DNA of 64,000 nucleotides from Deltaproteobacteria bacterium (GCA_016219015.1 JACRCL010000002.1:25853-89852); one strand, 5' to 3'. Positions 16,275-25,008 are shown, counted from the stretch's first letter. Numbers and translations: made by a program. The notes: generated by a model from the letters alone, not told the origin.

Positions 16275-16341
16275 AAGAGTGCTCTATCTGAATCTGAGGT
16301 TTTTATTTTCTTTCCGAAATTGCCGCACGGCCGCAAGGAGT

Positions 16342-17703
16342 TTATTTCGCGGCAGGGACGAGCACCCCGGCCATCGCGTCCGCGAAGGCGTCGATTTCGC
16401 CCTTTGAGTTCATCTCCGTGGCGGTTATAAGTAAGTGCTGTTTGAGGTCGGGGTAGAACCTCTTTAACGCGAGGCCGCCTATTATCTTTTTCTTCAGCAG
16501 CGACTTCAATATAGTCTCGGGGTCTTTATCGAGCCTCACGGTGAACTCGTTGAAGGTCTGCCCCCTGAATGCGGGCTCCACGCCAACGGTCTTGAGCCTG
16601 TTCTTCAAATACTCGGCCTTGGAGAAGTTGAGCCTCGCCAGTTTTTTAAGGCCACCCTCGCCGAGGCTTGTCATGTGGATGGCCGCGGCCAGGGCGCACA
16701 GGCCGTGGTTGGTGCAGATGTTCGACGTGGCCCGCTCCCTCCTTATATGCTGCTCCCTTGTGGAGAAGGTAAGGCAGAAGGCCCTCTTGCCGTTCTTATC
16801 TACAGTCTGGCCCACGAGCCTTCCGGGCATCTGCCGGACGAACTCGGTTTTCGTAGCCATGAACCCGAGGTACGGGCCGCCGTAGCTTAACGGGTTGCCG
16901 AAAGACTGGTTCTCCCCGACGGCGATGTCGCACCCGAGGACACCAGGGGGCCTGAGGAGACCGAGCGAAATAGGCTCTGTTACGACAGCTATGAGGAGCG
17001 CCTTTTTCCTGTGGACGACTTCTGAAAGCGCGGCTAAATCCTCAAGTGACCCGAAGAAGTTCGGGTGCTGGACTACCACGCAGGCGGTGTTATCGGAAAT
17101 ATTTTTTTCTATCGCCTCCGGCAGGGTCGTACCCGCCTCGGTGCAGTATAGGGCTTCCGAGATATGGTCTCCCGTGCCCACGAGATAGGTCTTTACGGTC
17201 TCCCTGTATTCGGGGTGGAGCGCGGCGCTTAAGATTATCCCTTCTTTCCCGGTTATCCTCCTTGCCATGAGCGCGGCCTCGGCCACGGCGGACGCGCCGT
17301 CGTAAAGAGAGGCGTTCGCCACGTCCATAGAGGTAAGCTGGCAGACGAGGGTCTGGTACTCGAATATCGCCTGTAGCGTGCCCTGGGATATCTCCGGCTG
17401 GTAAGGGGTATAGGAGGTGTAGAACTCCGAGCGCGAGATGAGGCTGTCTACCACGGAAGGTATGTAGTGGTTATAGGCCCCCGCGCCGAGGAAGCTTGAA
17501 TACTCCCCGGTCGTAACGTTCCTTGAGCTTAAGTCCCTTAAAAGGGCCTTAAGCTCCTGTTCCGGGAGGCCTCCGGGGAGGTTTAGCGGGCCTTTTAACC
17601 TTGAACCGGCGGGAAGCGACGCAAGGAGCTCGTCAATAGACCCTGCGCCGACTGCCTGGAGTATCGTCCTGGCGTCTTTATCGGTATGCGGGATATAGGG
17701 CAC
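16342..17703 (-). CDS. gcvPA: glycine dehydrogenase (decarboxylating) subunit 1
   Basis: A 453-aa partner of gcvPB; the two form the split P-protein typical of Firmicutes, Thermotoga and many deltaproteobacteria. Diagnostic blocks are MPYIPHTDKD at the start, FLGAGAYNHYIPSVVD, FYTSYTPYQPEISQGTLQAI and the C-terminal LVGQTVDKNGKRAFCLTF. The start is GTG, 6 bases after the gcvH stop, with a weak ribosome site; translational coupling is likely. Confidence 0.96.
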   Translation of the reverse strand: MPYIPHTDKDARTILQAVGAGSIDELLASLPAGSRLKGPLNLPGGLPEQELKALLRDLSSRNVTTGEYSSFLGAGAYNHYIPSVVDSLISRSEFYTSYTPYQPEISQGTLQAIFEYQTLVCQLTSMDVANASLYDGASAVAEAALMARRITGKEGIILSAALHPEYRETVKTYLVGTGDHISEALYCTEAGTTLPEAIEKNISDNTACVVVQHPNFFGSLEDLAALSEVVHRKKALLIAVVTEPISLGLLRPPGVLGCDIAVGENQSFGNPLSYGGPYLGFMATKTEFVRQMPGRLVGQTVDKNGKRAFCLTFSTREQHIRRERATSNICTNHGLCALAAAIHMTSLGEGGLKKLARLNFSKAEYLKNRLKTVGVEPAFRGQTFNEFTVRLDKDPETILKSLLKKKIIGGLALKRFYPDLKQHLLITATEMNSKGEIDAFADAMAGVLVPAAK

Positions 17704-17709
17704 TGAGAG

Positions 17710-18096
17710 CTACTTCTCTTCTTCTATGTATTTCTGGTATTCCTCTGCCGAGAGAAGGTCGCTCAGGTCATTGGGGCTGTGCACCTCGACCCTTATCATC
17801 CACGCGTCCCCGTACGGGTCGTCGTTTATGACCTCGGGGCTGTCGATAATGGCGTCGTTCACCTCTGCCACGCTGCCGCTTACCGGTGAGTAGAGGTCCG
17901 ATACCGCCTTTACGGATTCAACGACCCCGAACGGTTCGTTCTTGGTAACTGAACCGCCTTCCTGGGGCAGTTCCACGTAGACCACATCTCCGAGCGAGTC
18001 CTGGGCATAATCGGTAATCCCGACCGTTGCGATGCTTCCGTCGACCTTGACCCATTCGTGCTCTTTGGTGTACTTAAGGTCCTTCGGGAACTCCAT
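17710..18096 (-). CDS. gcvH: glycine cleavage system H protein
   Basis: A 128-aa lipoyl carrier that shuttles the aminomethyl group between P-, T- and L-proteins. The lipoylation site is in GVVESVKAVSDLYSPVSG (Lys). KYTKEHEWVKVDG and DYAQDSLGDVVYVELP are conserved H-protein strands. The open frame extends to 18114, but ATG 18096 has an AAGGAG site at the right distance and gives the normal MEFPKDLKYT start. Confidence 0.97.
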   Translation of the reverse strand: MEFPKDLKYTKEHEWVKVDGSIATVGITDYAQDSLGDVVYVELPQEGGSVTKNEPFGVVESVKAVSDLYSPVSGSVAEVNDAIIDSPEVINDDPYGDAWMIRVEVHSPNDLSDLLSAEEYQKYIEEEK

Positions 18097-18122
18097 ATGC
18101 TTTCTCCTTTCCATATTTAACG

Positions 18123-18150
18123 CTAAGCTAATTTTTAGAGGTAACCTGTA
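18123..18150 (+). repeat. remnant of element B (right end)
   Basis: CTAATTTTTAGAGGTAACCT matches the right terminus of element B. The rest is missing, as if an element had been mostly deleted between gcvT and gcvH. Confidence 0.55.
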
Positions 18151-18159
18151 TCTATTATT

Positions 18160-19260
18160 TTATACCGCGGCCTTCTTTGTCTGAAGCTCAGACTGGTAAA
18201 AAGGCGGCTTTGCGGTCATCGCCTTCGCCGCCCTGTTCCTTATCATGACCTCTATCTCCGGGCCCTTCAGCGCAGAGTCGATGAACCCCATCCCTATCCC
18301 GGCGTTCAGCGAGGGCGAAAGGGTCCCGCTCGTCACCTTGCCGGCGGCCTTCCCGCCGATGTAAATCTCGTAGCCGGTCCTCGGGATGCCGGGGTCCTTC
18401 ATCTTGAACCCTACGAGGGTCTTTTTTACGCCCTCATTGGCCTGCTTCTGGAGGACGTCTTCGCCGATGAAGCCCCTGCCGAACCTTACGTACTTCTTAA
18501 GCCCCGCCTCTATGGGCGTTATCTCCTCGCTCAGCTCATGGCCGTAAAGCGGGTACCCCATCTCAAGCCTCAGGGTGTCGCGCGCGCCGAGCCCGATGGG
18601 CTTTATGCCGTATTGCCTGCCGGAGTCCATCAGGGCGTCCCATACGGCCTCGGCGTCAGCAACTGGCAGGTATATCTCGAAGCCGTCCTCGCCCGTATAG
18701 CCTGTCCTCGATACTATCGCCTCTATGGAGCCTGAAAGCTCGCCCATGACGAAGTGGAAGTGCTTTATCTCCGAAGGGTCGATGTCAAGCAGCGGCCTTA
18801 AGACCTCCACGGACTTCGGCCCCTGGAGCGCGAGCTGTGCGTACTCGGGACTCAGGTCCTCTACGAGCGCGCCGGAAGAGTTTGCCTTTATCCACTCGGA
18901 CGCCTTTTCGGTATTCGAGGCGTTTACGCAAAAGAGGAACCGCTCGCTGTTGAAGCGGTATACTATGCAGTCATCGACCACTCCGCCGTCCGGATAGCAC
19001 AGGAGCGTATACTGGCACTGGCCGTCCACGACCCGCTCTATGTCGTTCGTCATGAGCCTCTGCACGGCCTTGAGCGCGCCTTTACCGGATACCTCGACCT
19101 CTCCCATGTGGCTTACGTCGAAAAGGCCGCACGCGCCCCTCACGGCGAGGTGCTCATCTATCACACCGGAGTACTGGACGGGCATCTCCCAGCCGGCGAA
19201 TTCTACTATCTTCGCACCGAGGGACCTGTGCGCTTCATATAAAGGGGTTCTCTTCAGCAA
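18160..19260 (-). CDS. gcvT: aminomethyltransferase (glycine cleavage T protein)
   Basis: A 366-aa folate-dependent enzyme that releases ammonia from aminomethyl-GcvH and makes methylene-tetrahydrofolate. The conserved Asp region FDVSHMGEVEV, the YTLLCYPDGGVVDDCIVYR strand and the LGARDTLRLEMGYPLYGHEL block are present. First gene of the operon. The start is TTG without a clear ribosome site; no better in-frame start is seen. Two promoter candidates lie upstream (19325-19353 and 19427-19454), the distal one implying a leader of about 160 bases. Confidence 0.96.
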   Translation of the reverse strand: MLKRTPLYEAHRSLGAKIVEFAGWEMPVQYSGVIDEHLAVRGACGLFDVSHMGEVEVSGKGALKAVQRLMTNDIERVVDGQCQYTLLCYPDGGVVDDCIVYRFNSERFLFCVNASNTEKASEWIKANSSGALVEDLSPEYAQLALQGPKSVEVLRPLLDIDPSEIKHFHFVMGELSGSIEAIVSRTGYTGEDGFEIYLPVADAEAVWDALMDSGRQYGIKPIGLGARDTLRLEMGYPLYGHELSEEITPIEAGLKKYVRFGRGFIGEDVLQKQANEGVKKTLVGFKMKDPGIPRTGYEIYIGGKAAGKVTSGTLSPSLNAGIGMGFIDSALKGPEIEVMIRNRAAKAMTAKPPFYQSELQTKKAAV

Positions 19261-19324
19261 TTTACGCGATTTCTAAAGTGGGCCTGGGGCCGTTAAATCC
19301 TTCCAAATTATTTAAGCATTTTGA

Positions 19325-19353
19325 ATTATTACCAAAAGGTAAAAAAATGTCAA
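19325..19353 (-). promoter_or_regulatory. proximal promoter candidate of gcvT with palindrome
   Basis: On the minus strand TTGACA, 17 bases, AATAAT. The spacer contains the palindrome TTACCAAAAGGTAA (19329-19342), a plausible operator or small hairpin. Confidence 0.45.
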
Positions 19354-19426
19354 AGAAAAAATCCATGGACCGATTATTTTTTTTCCGGCACCCGGGGCCT
19401 TCCCGCGCCAGGGCCGTTTTTATGAT

Positions 19427-19454
19427 ATTATAGACTTTAAATCCGCTCTGTCAA
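19427..19454 (-). promoter_or_regulatory. distal promoter of gcvT (consensus sigma-70)
   Basis: A perfect TTGACA, 16 bases, perfect TATAAT on the minus strand, about 20 bases from the start of the divergent Clp1-like gene. No glycine-riboswitch architecture is visible in the roughly 160-base leader. Confidence 0.65.
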
Positions 19455-19471
19455 AATTTATATTCAAACAG

Positions 19472-20344
19472 GTGGCCGTGGCTGAGAACGGGTATATAAG
19501 CAAGGGCGGCAGGCTTGCGGCGCGCCTTTCAAGGCCCGAAAGCCGTGTGATAATGGTCGTCGGGGGCGCTGATACGGGCAAGACGGCTTTCGTCGGGGAG
19601 CTATCGGGCCTTCTCTCCGATGGGGCTATTGTAGGGGTGCTCGACCTCGACATGGGCCAGTCCCACATAGGCCCGCCCACCACCATCGCGTGGGGGAAGG
19701 TCGAGGGAGGGTTCAAGGGTTGGGACGCGATAAAGGCGGAGGATATATACTTCACCGGCGCGCTCAGCCCGCCGGGCAACCTCCTCCCGGCAATAGTCGG
19801 GGCCAAAAAGGTCCTTGACCTGGCCATGCCGAAATGCGAAAAGCTCGTAATCGACACGACGGGCCTCATAGCGGGCCCGCTCGGCAGGGTCTTCAAGCAT
19901 TATAAAATCGAGCTACTGGACCCGGACATCATAATAGGGCTTGAGCGCGCCTCCGAGCTTGAGCACATACTCGGCCCCCTTAAATTCGACAAGAGGACGG
20001 TAATAAGGCTCAAGACGCACAAGTCTGTCTCATATAAGACCCCTGCCGCAAGGGCCGGGTACAGGGAGGAGGCGTTCAGGAGGTATTTTCTGGACGCCCG
20101 GCAGATAGAGGTCGGGCTGGACAGGGTCGGGGTAAGGCATACGAGGGCGGATGAAGGGGGCAGCCTCACCGGAAGGATAGTCTCCCTGAGGTCCGGGGAC
20201 AGGGACCTTGCCCTCGGTTTCGCAGTCAAGAGGCCGATGAAGGAGAAGAACCTCGTTATCCGCACTCCCCTTGAAAGAGGGGAGAAGTTCACCACGGTGC
20301 TTATCGGCGAGGCCGCCGTACCACAGGGAATCCTCGATGCGTAA
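19472..20344 (+). CDS. Clp1/Grc3-family P-loop polynucleotide-kinase-like protein
   Basis: A 290-aa cytoplasmic ATP/GTP-binding protein. Walker A is VVGGADTGKTAFVGELSGLL (about 28-47). Then comes GVLDLDMGQSHIGPPTTIAW, the DxDxGQ-x-x-x-PP signature of the Clp1/Grc3/NOL9 RNA 5'-hydroxyl kinases, and CEKLVIDTTGLI (Walker B-like). In eukaryotes and archaea the family phosphorylates RNA 5' ends; bacterial members are little studied. The start is GTG (19472 or, with a better AGGTGG site, 19478). The stop overlaps the Nramp transporter start (ATGCGTAA), so the two are translationally coupled. The kinase activity is inferred from family. Confidence 0.8.
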   Translation: MAVAENGYISKGGRLAARLSRPESRVIMVVGGADTGKTAFVGELSGLLSDGAIVGVLDLDMGQSHIGPPTTIAWGKVEGGFKGWDAIKAEDIYFTGALSPPGNLLPAIVGAKKVLDLAMPKCEKLVIDTTGLIAGPLGRVFKHYKIELLDPDIIIGLERASELEHILGPLKFDKRTVIRLKTHKSVSYKTPAARAGYREEAFRRYFLDARQIEVGLDRVGVRHTRADEGGSLTGRIVSLRSGDRDLALGFAVKRPMKEKNLVIRTPLERGEKFTTVLIGEAAVPQGILDA

Positions 20345-21581
20345 CCCCTTCCGCCTCACCTTGAACCCTGAGCTTCTGAGGTACCTTGGCCCCGGCTTCC
20401 TCGTAACCGTCGGCTTCATAGACCCCGGCAACTGGGCGACCAACATCGCCGGCGGCTCGGAGTTCAATTACTCCCTCCTCTGGGTCATAACGCTATCGAC
20501 CCTCATGCTCATATTCCTCCAGCACATGTCAGCGCACCTCGGCATCGTCACGGGGGACTGCCTCTCGGAAAGCTGCAGGCGCTGGTTCCCGCGATGGGCG
20601 AACTGGATGCTCGGGGGGTCGATAATGGCCGCGTGCGTCGCCACTGCCATGGCGGAGTTCCTCGGCGCGGCCATCGGGTTGAGCATACTTTTCCGGCTCC
20701 CGCTGGCCTTATCCGCGCTTGTCTCGGGGGTCATAATATTGTCCCTCGTGACGGTGCAGAAATACGACCAGATAGAGCACCTCATAATCTCCTTCGTGTC
20801 GATAATAGGCTTTTGCTACCTGCTGGAGATGTACCTCGTAAGCCCTGAATGGGGTATGGCCGCGAAGGCGAGCGTCGTGCCTTACCTGGGCTCGTCGGAG
20901 ATATTCATAGCCATGGCCATGCTCGGCGCGGTCGTCATGCCGCATAACATATACCTCCATTCGGAGGTCATACAGAAGAGGAACTGGAAGGCCACTACCG
21001 AGGAGAGGAAGAGGCAGCTCCTGAGGTACGAGTTCATGGACACCATCCTTGCCATGGGTACCGGATGGATGATCAACTGCGCGATGGTGATCGTCGCGGC
21101 GGCCGTCTTCTTCAGGCACGGCGTCGTCGTGAAGGACGTAAGCCAGGCGGCGGAAACGCTAAGGCCGCTCGCCGGGAATCTGGCCGAGATGCTTTTCGCC
21201 ATAGCGCTCGTATGCGCCGGGTTCTCGTCCTCCATAACGGCGTGCCTCGCGGGCGGGACGGTATTTACGGGGTTTCTCGGCAAGGAAATAGACCCGCAGA
21301 AGAAGTGGTTCAGGGCCGGGGTGCTGATAACGTCCGTCCCGGCGATAGTCCTCATAATCCTCCTTACGGACACTTACAGGGCCCTTATATGGAGCCAGGT
21401 CGTCCTGTCCATACAGCTCCCGCTTACGATACTGCCCCTGATACTCCTTACGAGGAGCCCGAAGGTGATGGGCCAATACGCAAACGGGAGATTTGAAAAT
21501 TTTCTCCTCTACCTTTGCGGCGGGATAATAAGCTTTCTTAACATATTGCTTTTATTGACCTTTTTTGGCCTTACTTTTTAG
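20337..21581 (+). CDS. mntH: Nramp-family divalent metal transporter
   Basis: A 414-aa inner-membrane protein with about 11 transmembrane helices, importing Mn2+/Fe2+ with protons. The two metal-binding helices are recognisable: GFIDPGNWATNIAGGS (DPGN) in TM1 and VVMPHNIYLHSEV (MPHN) in TM6. ATG 20337 (MRNPFRLTLNPELLRY) overlaps the preceding stop codon by 8 bases; the frame extends upstream inside the kinase gene, but that is shadow. The coupling with a polynucleotide-kinase-like gene is unusual. No Mn riboswitch or MntR site is visible because the gene has no leader of its own. Confidence 0.92.
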   Translation: MRNPFRLTLNPELLRYLGPGFLVTVGFIDPGNWATNIAGGSEFNYSLLWVITLSTLMLIFLQHMSAHLGIVTGDCLSESCRRWFPRWANWMLGGSIMAACVATAMAEFLGAAIGLSILFRLPLALSALVSGVIILSLVTVQKYDQIEHLIISFVSIIGFCYLLEMYLVSPEWGMAAKASVVPYLGSSEIFIAMAMLGAVVMPHNIYLHSEVIQKRNWKATTEERKRQLLRYEFMDTILAMGTGWMINCAMVIVAAAVFFRHGVVVKDVSQAAETLRPLAGNLAEMLFAIALVCAGFSSSITACLAGGTVFTGFLGKEIDPQKKWFRAGVLITSVPAIVLIILLTDTYRALIWSQVVLSIQLPLTILPLILLTRSPKVMGQYANGRFENFLLYLCGGIISFLNILLLLTFFGLTF

Positions 21582-21595
21582 CCTTAAGACCCGCC

Positions 21596-21624
21596 TTGAC
21601 AAAAGCCTAAGCCCGTTGTAAATA
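21596..21624 (+). promoter_or_regulatory. promoter of the di-heme lipoprotein gene
   Basis: TTGACA, 17 bases, TAAATA. It gives a leader of about 80 bases ending in a GGAGG ribosome site. Confidence 0.6.
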
Positions 21625-21713
21625 GATGCTATCCTACTAAGCAGATTTAAATTGCAAGGGCTGCCCTTATTCAGGCAACCCATGTCCGGGATTCCCTTCT
21701 TTCGGAGGACTTT

Positions 21714-23000
21714 ATGAAGATAAAGGCAGCCCCTTTACTGTTGTCGGCCTTGTTGCTCTTCGGCTGCGGGCCCTCCGTCAATTTCGATAAACAGATAAAC
21801 GAGAACTCCAACAGGCTCTATGACGAGGGGAGGAACTCCTTCCGTTACGATACCTTCGGGAGCGAGGACTTCTGGGGGGGGCTGTTGAAGCTCCAGGACG
21901 CCGTAAAAGGCGAAAGGCTCGGCGGGGTCGGCACCGGGCTGAGTCCCGCGGATATCCTGGGCCTCGGGCTCAAGATCGATAAGGACAAGGTCTCATGGGG
22001 CGTTGCGCGCTCGCTCACAGGCCCTGATTCAGGGCCCAAGGAGACGATAGCTCTCCTTAAGGCCGACGCCATAGTGGGGGTAAAGGGCTTTTTCGACGAA
22101 GCGGGGTCGCTTAAGTCAGTCGGCATACAGTGTTCGCTATGCCATTCAATAGTCGACGACTCGGCCTCAAAGGGAGTGGGCAGCCGCCTCGACGGCTGGC
22201 CCAACCGCGACCTCAACATGGGCGGCATAATCGCGCTGGCCCCGGAACTCGACGTGATAGCCGAGAGGCTCTCTATCGATACCGGCACCCTGAAGAGGGT
22301 GCTGGAGGCATGGGGGCCGGGCAGGTTCGACTCAGAGGTGCTCCATGACGGGCAGGGCTTCAGGCCCGACGGCAAGACCGCCGCCACGCTCGTCCCGGCC
22401 ACCTATGGCCTTGCGGGCGTTAACAGCTCTTATACCGGGCTCGGCCCTGATTCGTACATAAACGCCTACTCGGCGATAACCCAGATGAGAGGCAAGGGCA
22501 TATTCTTCGACCCGCGCCTAAACGACCCCGACCATTACCCTATAGCCGCGAGGACAGGCGATTGGAACATAAGGAACAGCCCCGACCTTGTCACCTCGAA
22601 GCTCGCCGCGCTCCACTTCTACGAGCTCGCTCTTCCCGCTCCGAGGCCGCCGGAGGGGTCGTTCAACAGCCAGTCCGCGGCGCGGGGCAGGGAGGTCTTC
22701 GAGGGGAAGGCCCGGTGCGCCTCCTGCCACGTGCCCCCGCTCTACTCGGAGCCGGGCTGGGCCATGCACACAGCGGATGAGATCGGGATAGACGACTTTC
22801 AGGCGAGCCGCTCGCCCGAGAGGCAATACTACCGGACGACGCCGTTAAAGGGGTTATTCGCGCGGACAAAGGGGGGCTTTTACCACGACGGCCGCTTCCC
22901 TGACCTCGCAGCGGTAATAGACCATTATAACGACCTGCTGGGCCTCAGCCTCACGGACGAGGAGAAGGCCGATTTAAAAGAGCACCTGAAGTCGCTTTAA
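21714..23000 (+). CDS. di-heme c-type cytochrome lipoprotein, peroxidase-like
   Basis: A 428-aa exported lipoprotein (lipobox LLLFGCG, Cys18) with two CXXCH heme sites: CSLCH near residue 142 and CASCH near 339. The second half (ARGREVFEGKARCASCHVPP, later FYHDGRFPDLAAVIDHYND) matches the electron-transferring domain of di-heme cytochrome c peroxidase/MauG-type proteins. The first half departs from MacA/CcpA and lacks their canonical region, so peroxidase activity is uncertain; a periplasmic redox or electron-relay role is safer. Strong ribosome site GGAGG before ATG. Monocistronic. Confidence 0.82.
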   Translation: MKIKAAPLLLSALLLFGCGPSVNFDKQINENSNRLYDEGRNSFRYDTFGSEDFWGGLLKLQDAVKGERLGGVGTGLSPADILGLGLKIDKDKVSWGVARSLTGPDSGPKETIALLKADAIVGVKGFFDEAGSLKSVGIQCSLCHSIVDDSASKGVGSRLDGWPNRDLNMGGIIALAPELDVIAERLSIDTGTLKRVLEAWGPGRFDSEVLHDGQGFRPDGKTAATLVPATYGLAGVNSSYTGLGPDSYINAYSAITQMRGKGIFFDPRLNDPDHYPIAARTGDWNIRNSPDLVTSKLAALHFYELALPAPRPPEGSFNSQSAARGREVFEGKARCASCHVPPLYSEPGWAMHTADEIGIDDFQASRSPERQYYRTTPLKGLFARTKGGFYHDGRFPDLAAVIDHYNDLLGLSLTDEEKADLKEHLKSL

Positions 23001-23315
23001 GGTAGGATGGGAAAAAAGTTTTAGAGATGGAGTCCTTGGCGTTACTCCACGACAGTTCAGAAAGTGTCCAGGCATCTTTTAAGCAGGCAGCTGAAAAGGC
23101 CACGAAGTTGTCATTCTGAGGAGCCGAAGGCGACGAAGAATCTCGTAACTTGTTGATTTGCATACTACGAGATTCTTCCCCTTCGCTTCGCTCAGGGCTT
23201 CGGCTCACACGCTCAGAATGACAGACTAAAATAGCTTTTCCACATTTCGAATGCAGTTCAGGCAGCAAACCTGAACCCCGAATCCGTAATCCAAAAGGGA
23301 CGACAATAGCCCCTT
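23001..23315. other. intergenic region with element D2
   Basis: No gene. 23094-23241 is dispersed element D; the flanks contain a degenerate G-type hairpin (CAACCTGAACC-like motif near 23266) and nothing else recognised. Confidence 0.6.
23094..23241 (+). repeat. dispersed element D, copy 2
   Basis: Contains the long inverted core GTCATTCTGAGGAGCCGAAG ... CGGCTCACACGCTCAGAATG. Its CAGGCAGCTGAAAAG left end is related to C-type ends. Convergent-gene context (cytochrome and hbd). Confidence 0.75.
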
Positions 23316-24146
23316 CTACTCGTACTTGTAAAACCCCTCCTTCGTCTTCCTGCCGAGCTTGCCTTCCTTCACAAGCCTTTTTAATGTCCGGGGCGGCCTG
23401 AACCTCTTATCCCCGAGCCCTTCATGGATATTCTCCATAGTCTCCATGCATATGTCGAGCCCGATGAAGTCCGCAAGCTCTATGGGCCCCATCGGGTGGT
23501 TCATGCCGTGCCTCATGCATACATCTATGTCCTCTTTCGTCGCTATACCCTTCTCAAGCGTCCTTATTGCCTCGCCTATCAGGGAGAAAAGAAGCCTGTT
23601 CGTGACAAAGCCGGGAGAGTCTTTGACGACGGCCGCGGCCTTATCGAGGCTTTGGGCCAGCCCCGTCACTGTCTCCACCGTCTCCACGGAGGTGCGCCTG
23701 CCTGCGATGACCTCTACAAGCCTCATCACCTTCGGAGGGTTCATGAAGTGCATGCCGATAAACCTGCCGGGGTTAGAGACATACCTGCCGAGCCTCGTTA
23801 TCGAGATGGAGGATGTGTTCGTGGCTATTATGGCGTCCTTTCCGCAGACCTTATCGAGGGCCTTCAGGACTTCCTTTTTCGCCTTCATATCCTCGTAGAC
23901 AGCCTCTATCACGATATCGGAGCCGCCAAGGTCGTTTAAATCAGTCGATGTCTTTATTAAGGCGTCTATCTTCTCCCACAGCGCCGGGTCGGTGTGTTCC
24001 TTTACCCTGTCGATGGCCGCGCGAAGCGCCTCCACTGATCTGTCCGCCAGTGTCACCGTATATCCGTGCAGGGCAAAGACCTGCGCGATGCCGGCGCCCA
24101 TCGTGCCCGCGCCCGCCACCCCGGCTGCTTTTATCGGTCTACCCAT
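23316..24146 (-). CDS. 3-hydroxyacyl-CoA (3-hydroxybutyryl-CoA) dehydrogenase
   Basis: A 276-aa NAD(P)-dependent enzyme that interconverts 3-hydroxyacyl-CoA and 3-oxoacyl-CoA. The Rossmann motif GVAGAGTMGAGIAQVFALHG is at the N-terminus. Catalytic HFMNPPKVMRLVEVI supplies the His, and DSPGFVTNRLLFSLIGEAI and HGMNHPMGPIELADFIGLD are the usual C-terminal blocks. It is the last gene of a four-gene operon with crotonase, thiolase and an MBL hydrolase, which reconstructs three steps of short-chain acyl-CoA (butyrate-type) metabolism. AGGAGG precedes the ATG. Confidence 0.94.
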   Translation of the reverse strand: MGRPIKAAGVAGAGTMGAGIAQVFALHGYTVTLADRSVEALRAAIDRVKEHTDPALWEKIDALIKTSTDLNDLGGSDIVIEAVYEDMKAKKEVLKALDKVCGKDAIIATNTSSISITRLGRYVSNPGRFIGMHFMNPPKVMRLVEVIAGRRTSVETVETVTGLAQSLDKAAAVVKDSPGFVTNRLLFSLIGEAIRTLEKGIATKEDIDVCMRHGMNHPMGPIELADFIGLDICMETMENIHEGLGDKRFRPPRTLKRLVKEGKLGRKTKEGFYKYE

Positions 24147-24158
24147 GGATGGCCTCCT

Positions 24159-24992
24159 CTACGATACCTTCTCGAATATCGGGTCTACGCCGTCGAGTTT
24201 CACGTATCCCATGCTCGCATGAGGGTCGTGCTCGAATACAAGGAGCCACTTTTCAGATGCCGCTTTTCTGACAAGTTCTTTTTTCACATTCAGGGTATCC
24301 AGAGGGAAGAGGTCGTAGCCCATTATATACGGGAACCTAAGGTGGGTTACCGTGGGGATTATGTCGCCGAGGAATACGGCGGTCTCCCCGTTTGAGTTTA
24401 TCCTTACGAGCTGGATGTCCCTGTTATGCCCCGAGGTCCTGAAGACCTCAACGCCTTCCACTATCACGCCGTCCCCCTCGATAAGCTCGAACAACCCGGC
24501 TTCCATCACGGGCGCGAAGTCCTCGGGCCTGTAGCTTGCGCGTGTGCGCTCGTTCGGGTCTGTGGCGGCCTCCCATTCGCCCTTCTGCACGATGTGCCTG
24601 GCATTTTTGAATACAGGCTCGATACGCCCTTCAACGAGCCGGGTATTTCCCCCGGCGTGGTCGAAGTGGAGGTGGGTATTGATGACTATGGTGATATCGT
24701 CTTCACCGAGCCCGATGGAGTTGAGGGAGGCCTTAAGCGTTGCGGTCTTCTCTATCCCGTAGATCGCCCTCGACCGCTCGTCCCACTTATCCCCTATGCC
24801 CGTGTCAACGAGTATATTCTCGCTCCCGGTGCGTATGAGGAGCGGGTTCAGGCCGAGGAGCACCCGGTTCTTCTCATCGGGCGGGTTGGTCTTCTCCCAG
24901 ATAGTCCTCGGCACGACCCCGAACATCGCGCCGCCGTCGAGTCTGAAGCGCCCGTCGCTCAGAGAGTGCAGTTCAAAGCCGCCCAGCTTCAT
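24159..24992 (-). CDS. metallo-beta-lactamase-fold hydrolase
   Basis: A 277-aa soluble MBL-fold protein. The di-zinc motif is NTHLHFDHAGGN (about 106-117), with a further His in RTSGHNRDIQLV and Asp in AVFLGDIIPTVTHL. Length and the HxHxDH layout resemble AttM/AiiB-type lactonases and other single-domain hydrolases, but the substrate cannot be read from sequence. Its place between thiolase and 3-hydroxyacyl-CoA dehydrogenase (gaps of 16 and 12 bases) suggests a thioesterase- or lactonase-like accessory role in acyl-CoA metabolism; that is an inference. Confidence 0.85.
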   Translation of the reverse strand: MKLGGFELHSLSDGRFRLDGGAMFGVVPRTIWEKTNPPDEKNRVLLGLNPLLIRTGSENILVDTGIGDKWDERSRAIYGIEKTATLKASLNSIGLGEDDITIVINTHLHFDHAGGNTRLVEGRIEPVFKNARHIVQKGEWEAATDPNERTRASYRPEDFAPVMEAGLFELIEGDGVIVEGVEVFRTSGHNRDIQLVRINSNGETAVFLGDIIPTVTHLRFPYIMGYDLFPLDTLNVKKELVRKAASEKWLLVFEHDPHASMGYVKLDGVDPIFEKVS

Positions 24993-25008
24993 AAGAGTGA
25001 AACCCTTT

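Noticed and set aside
19346..19432. A 28-codon plus-strand ORF (MSKKKS...) upstream of the Clp1-like gene
   Set aside because: No ribosome site, it overlaps the gcvT promoters, and the peptide has no recognisable property.
19261..19440. Glycine riboswitch upstream of gcvT
   Set aside because: The leader lacks the tandem aptamer cores and their conserved purine-rich internal loops; only promoters and a short palindrome are seen.
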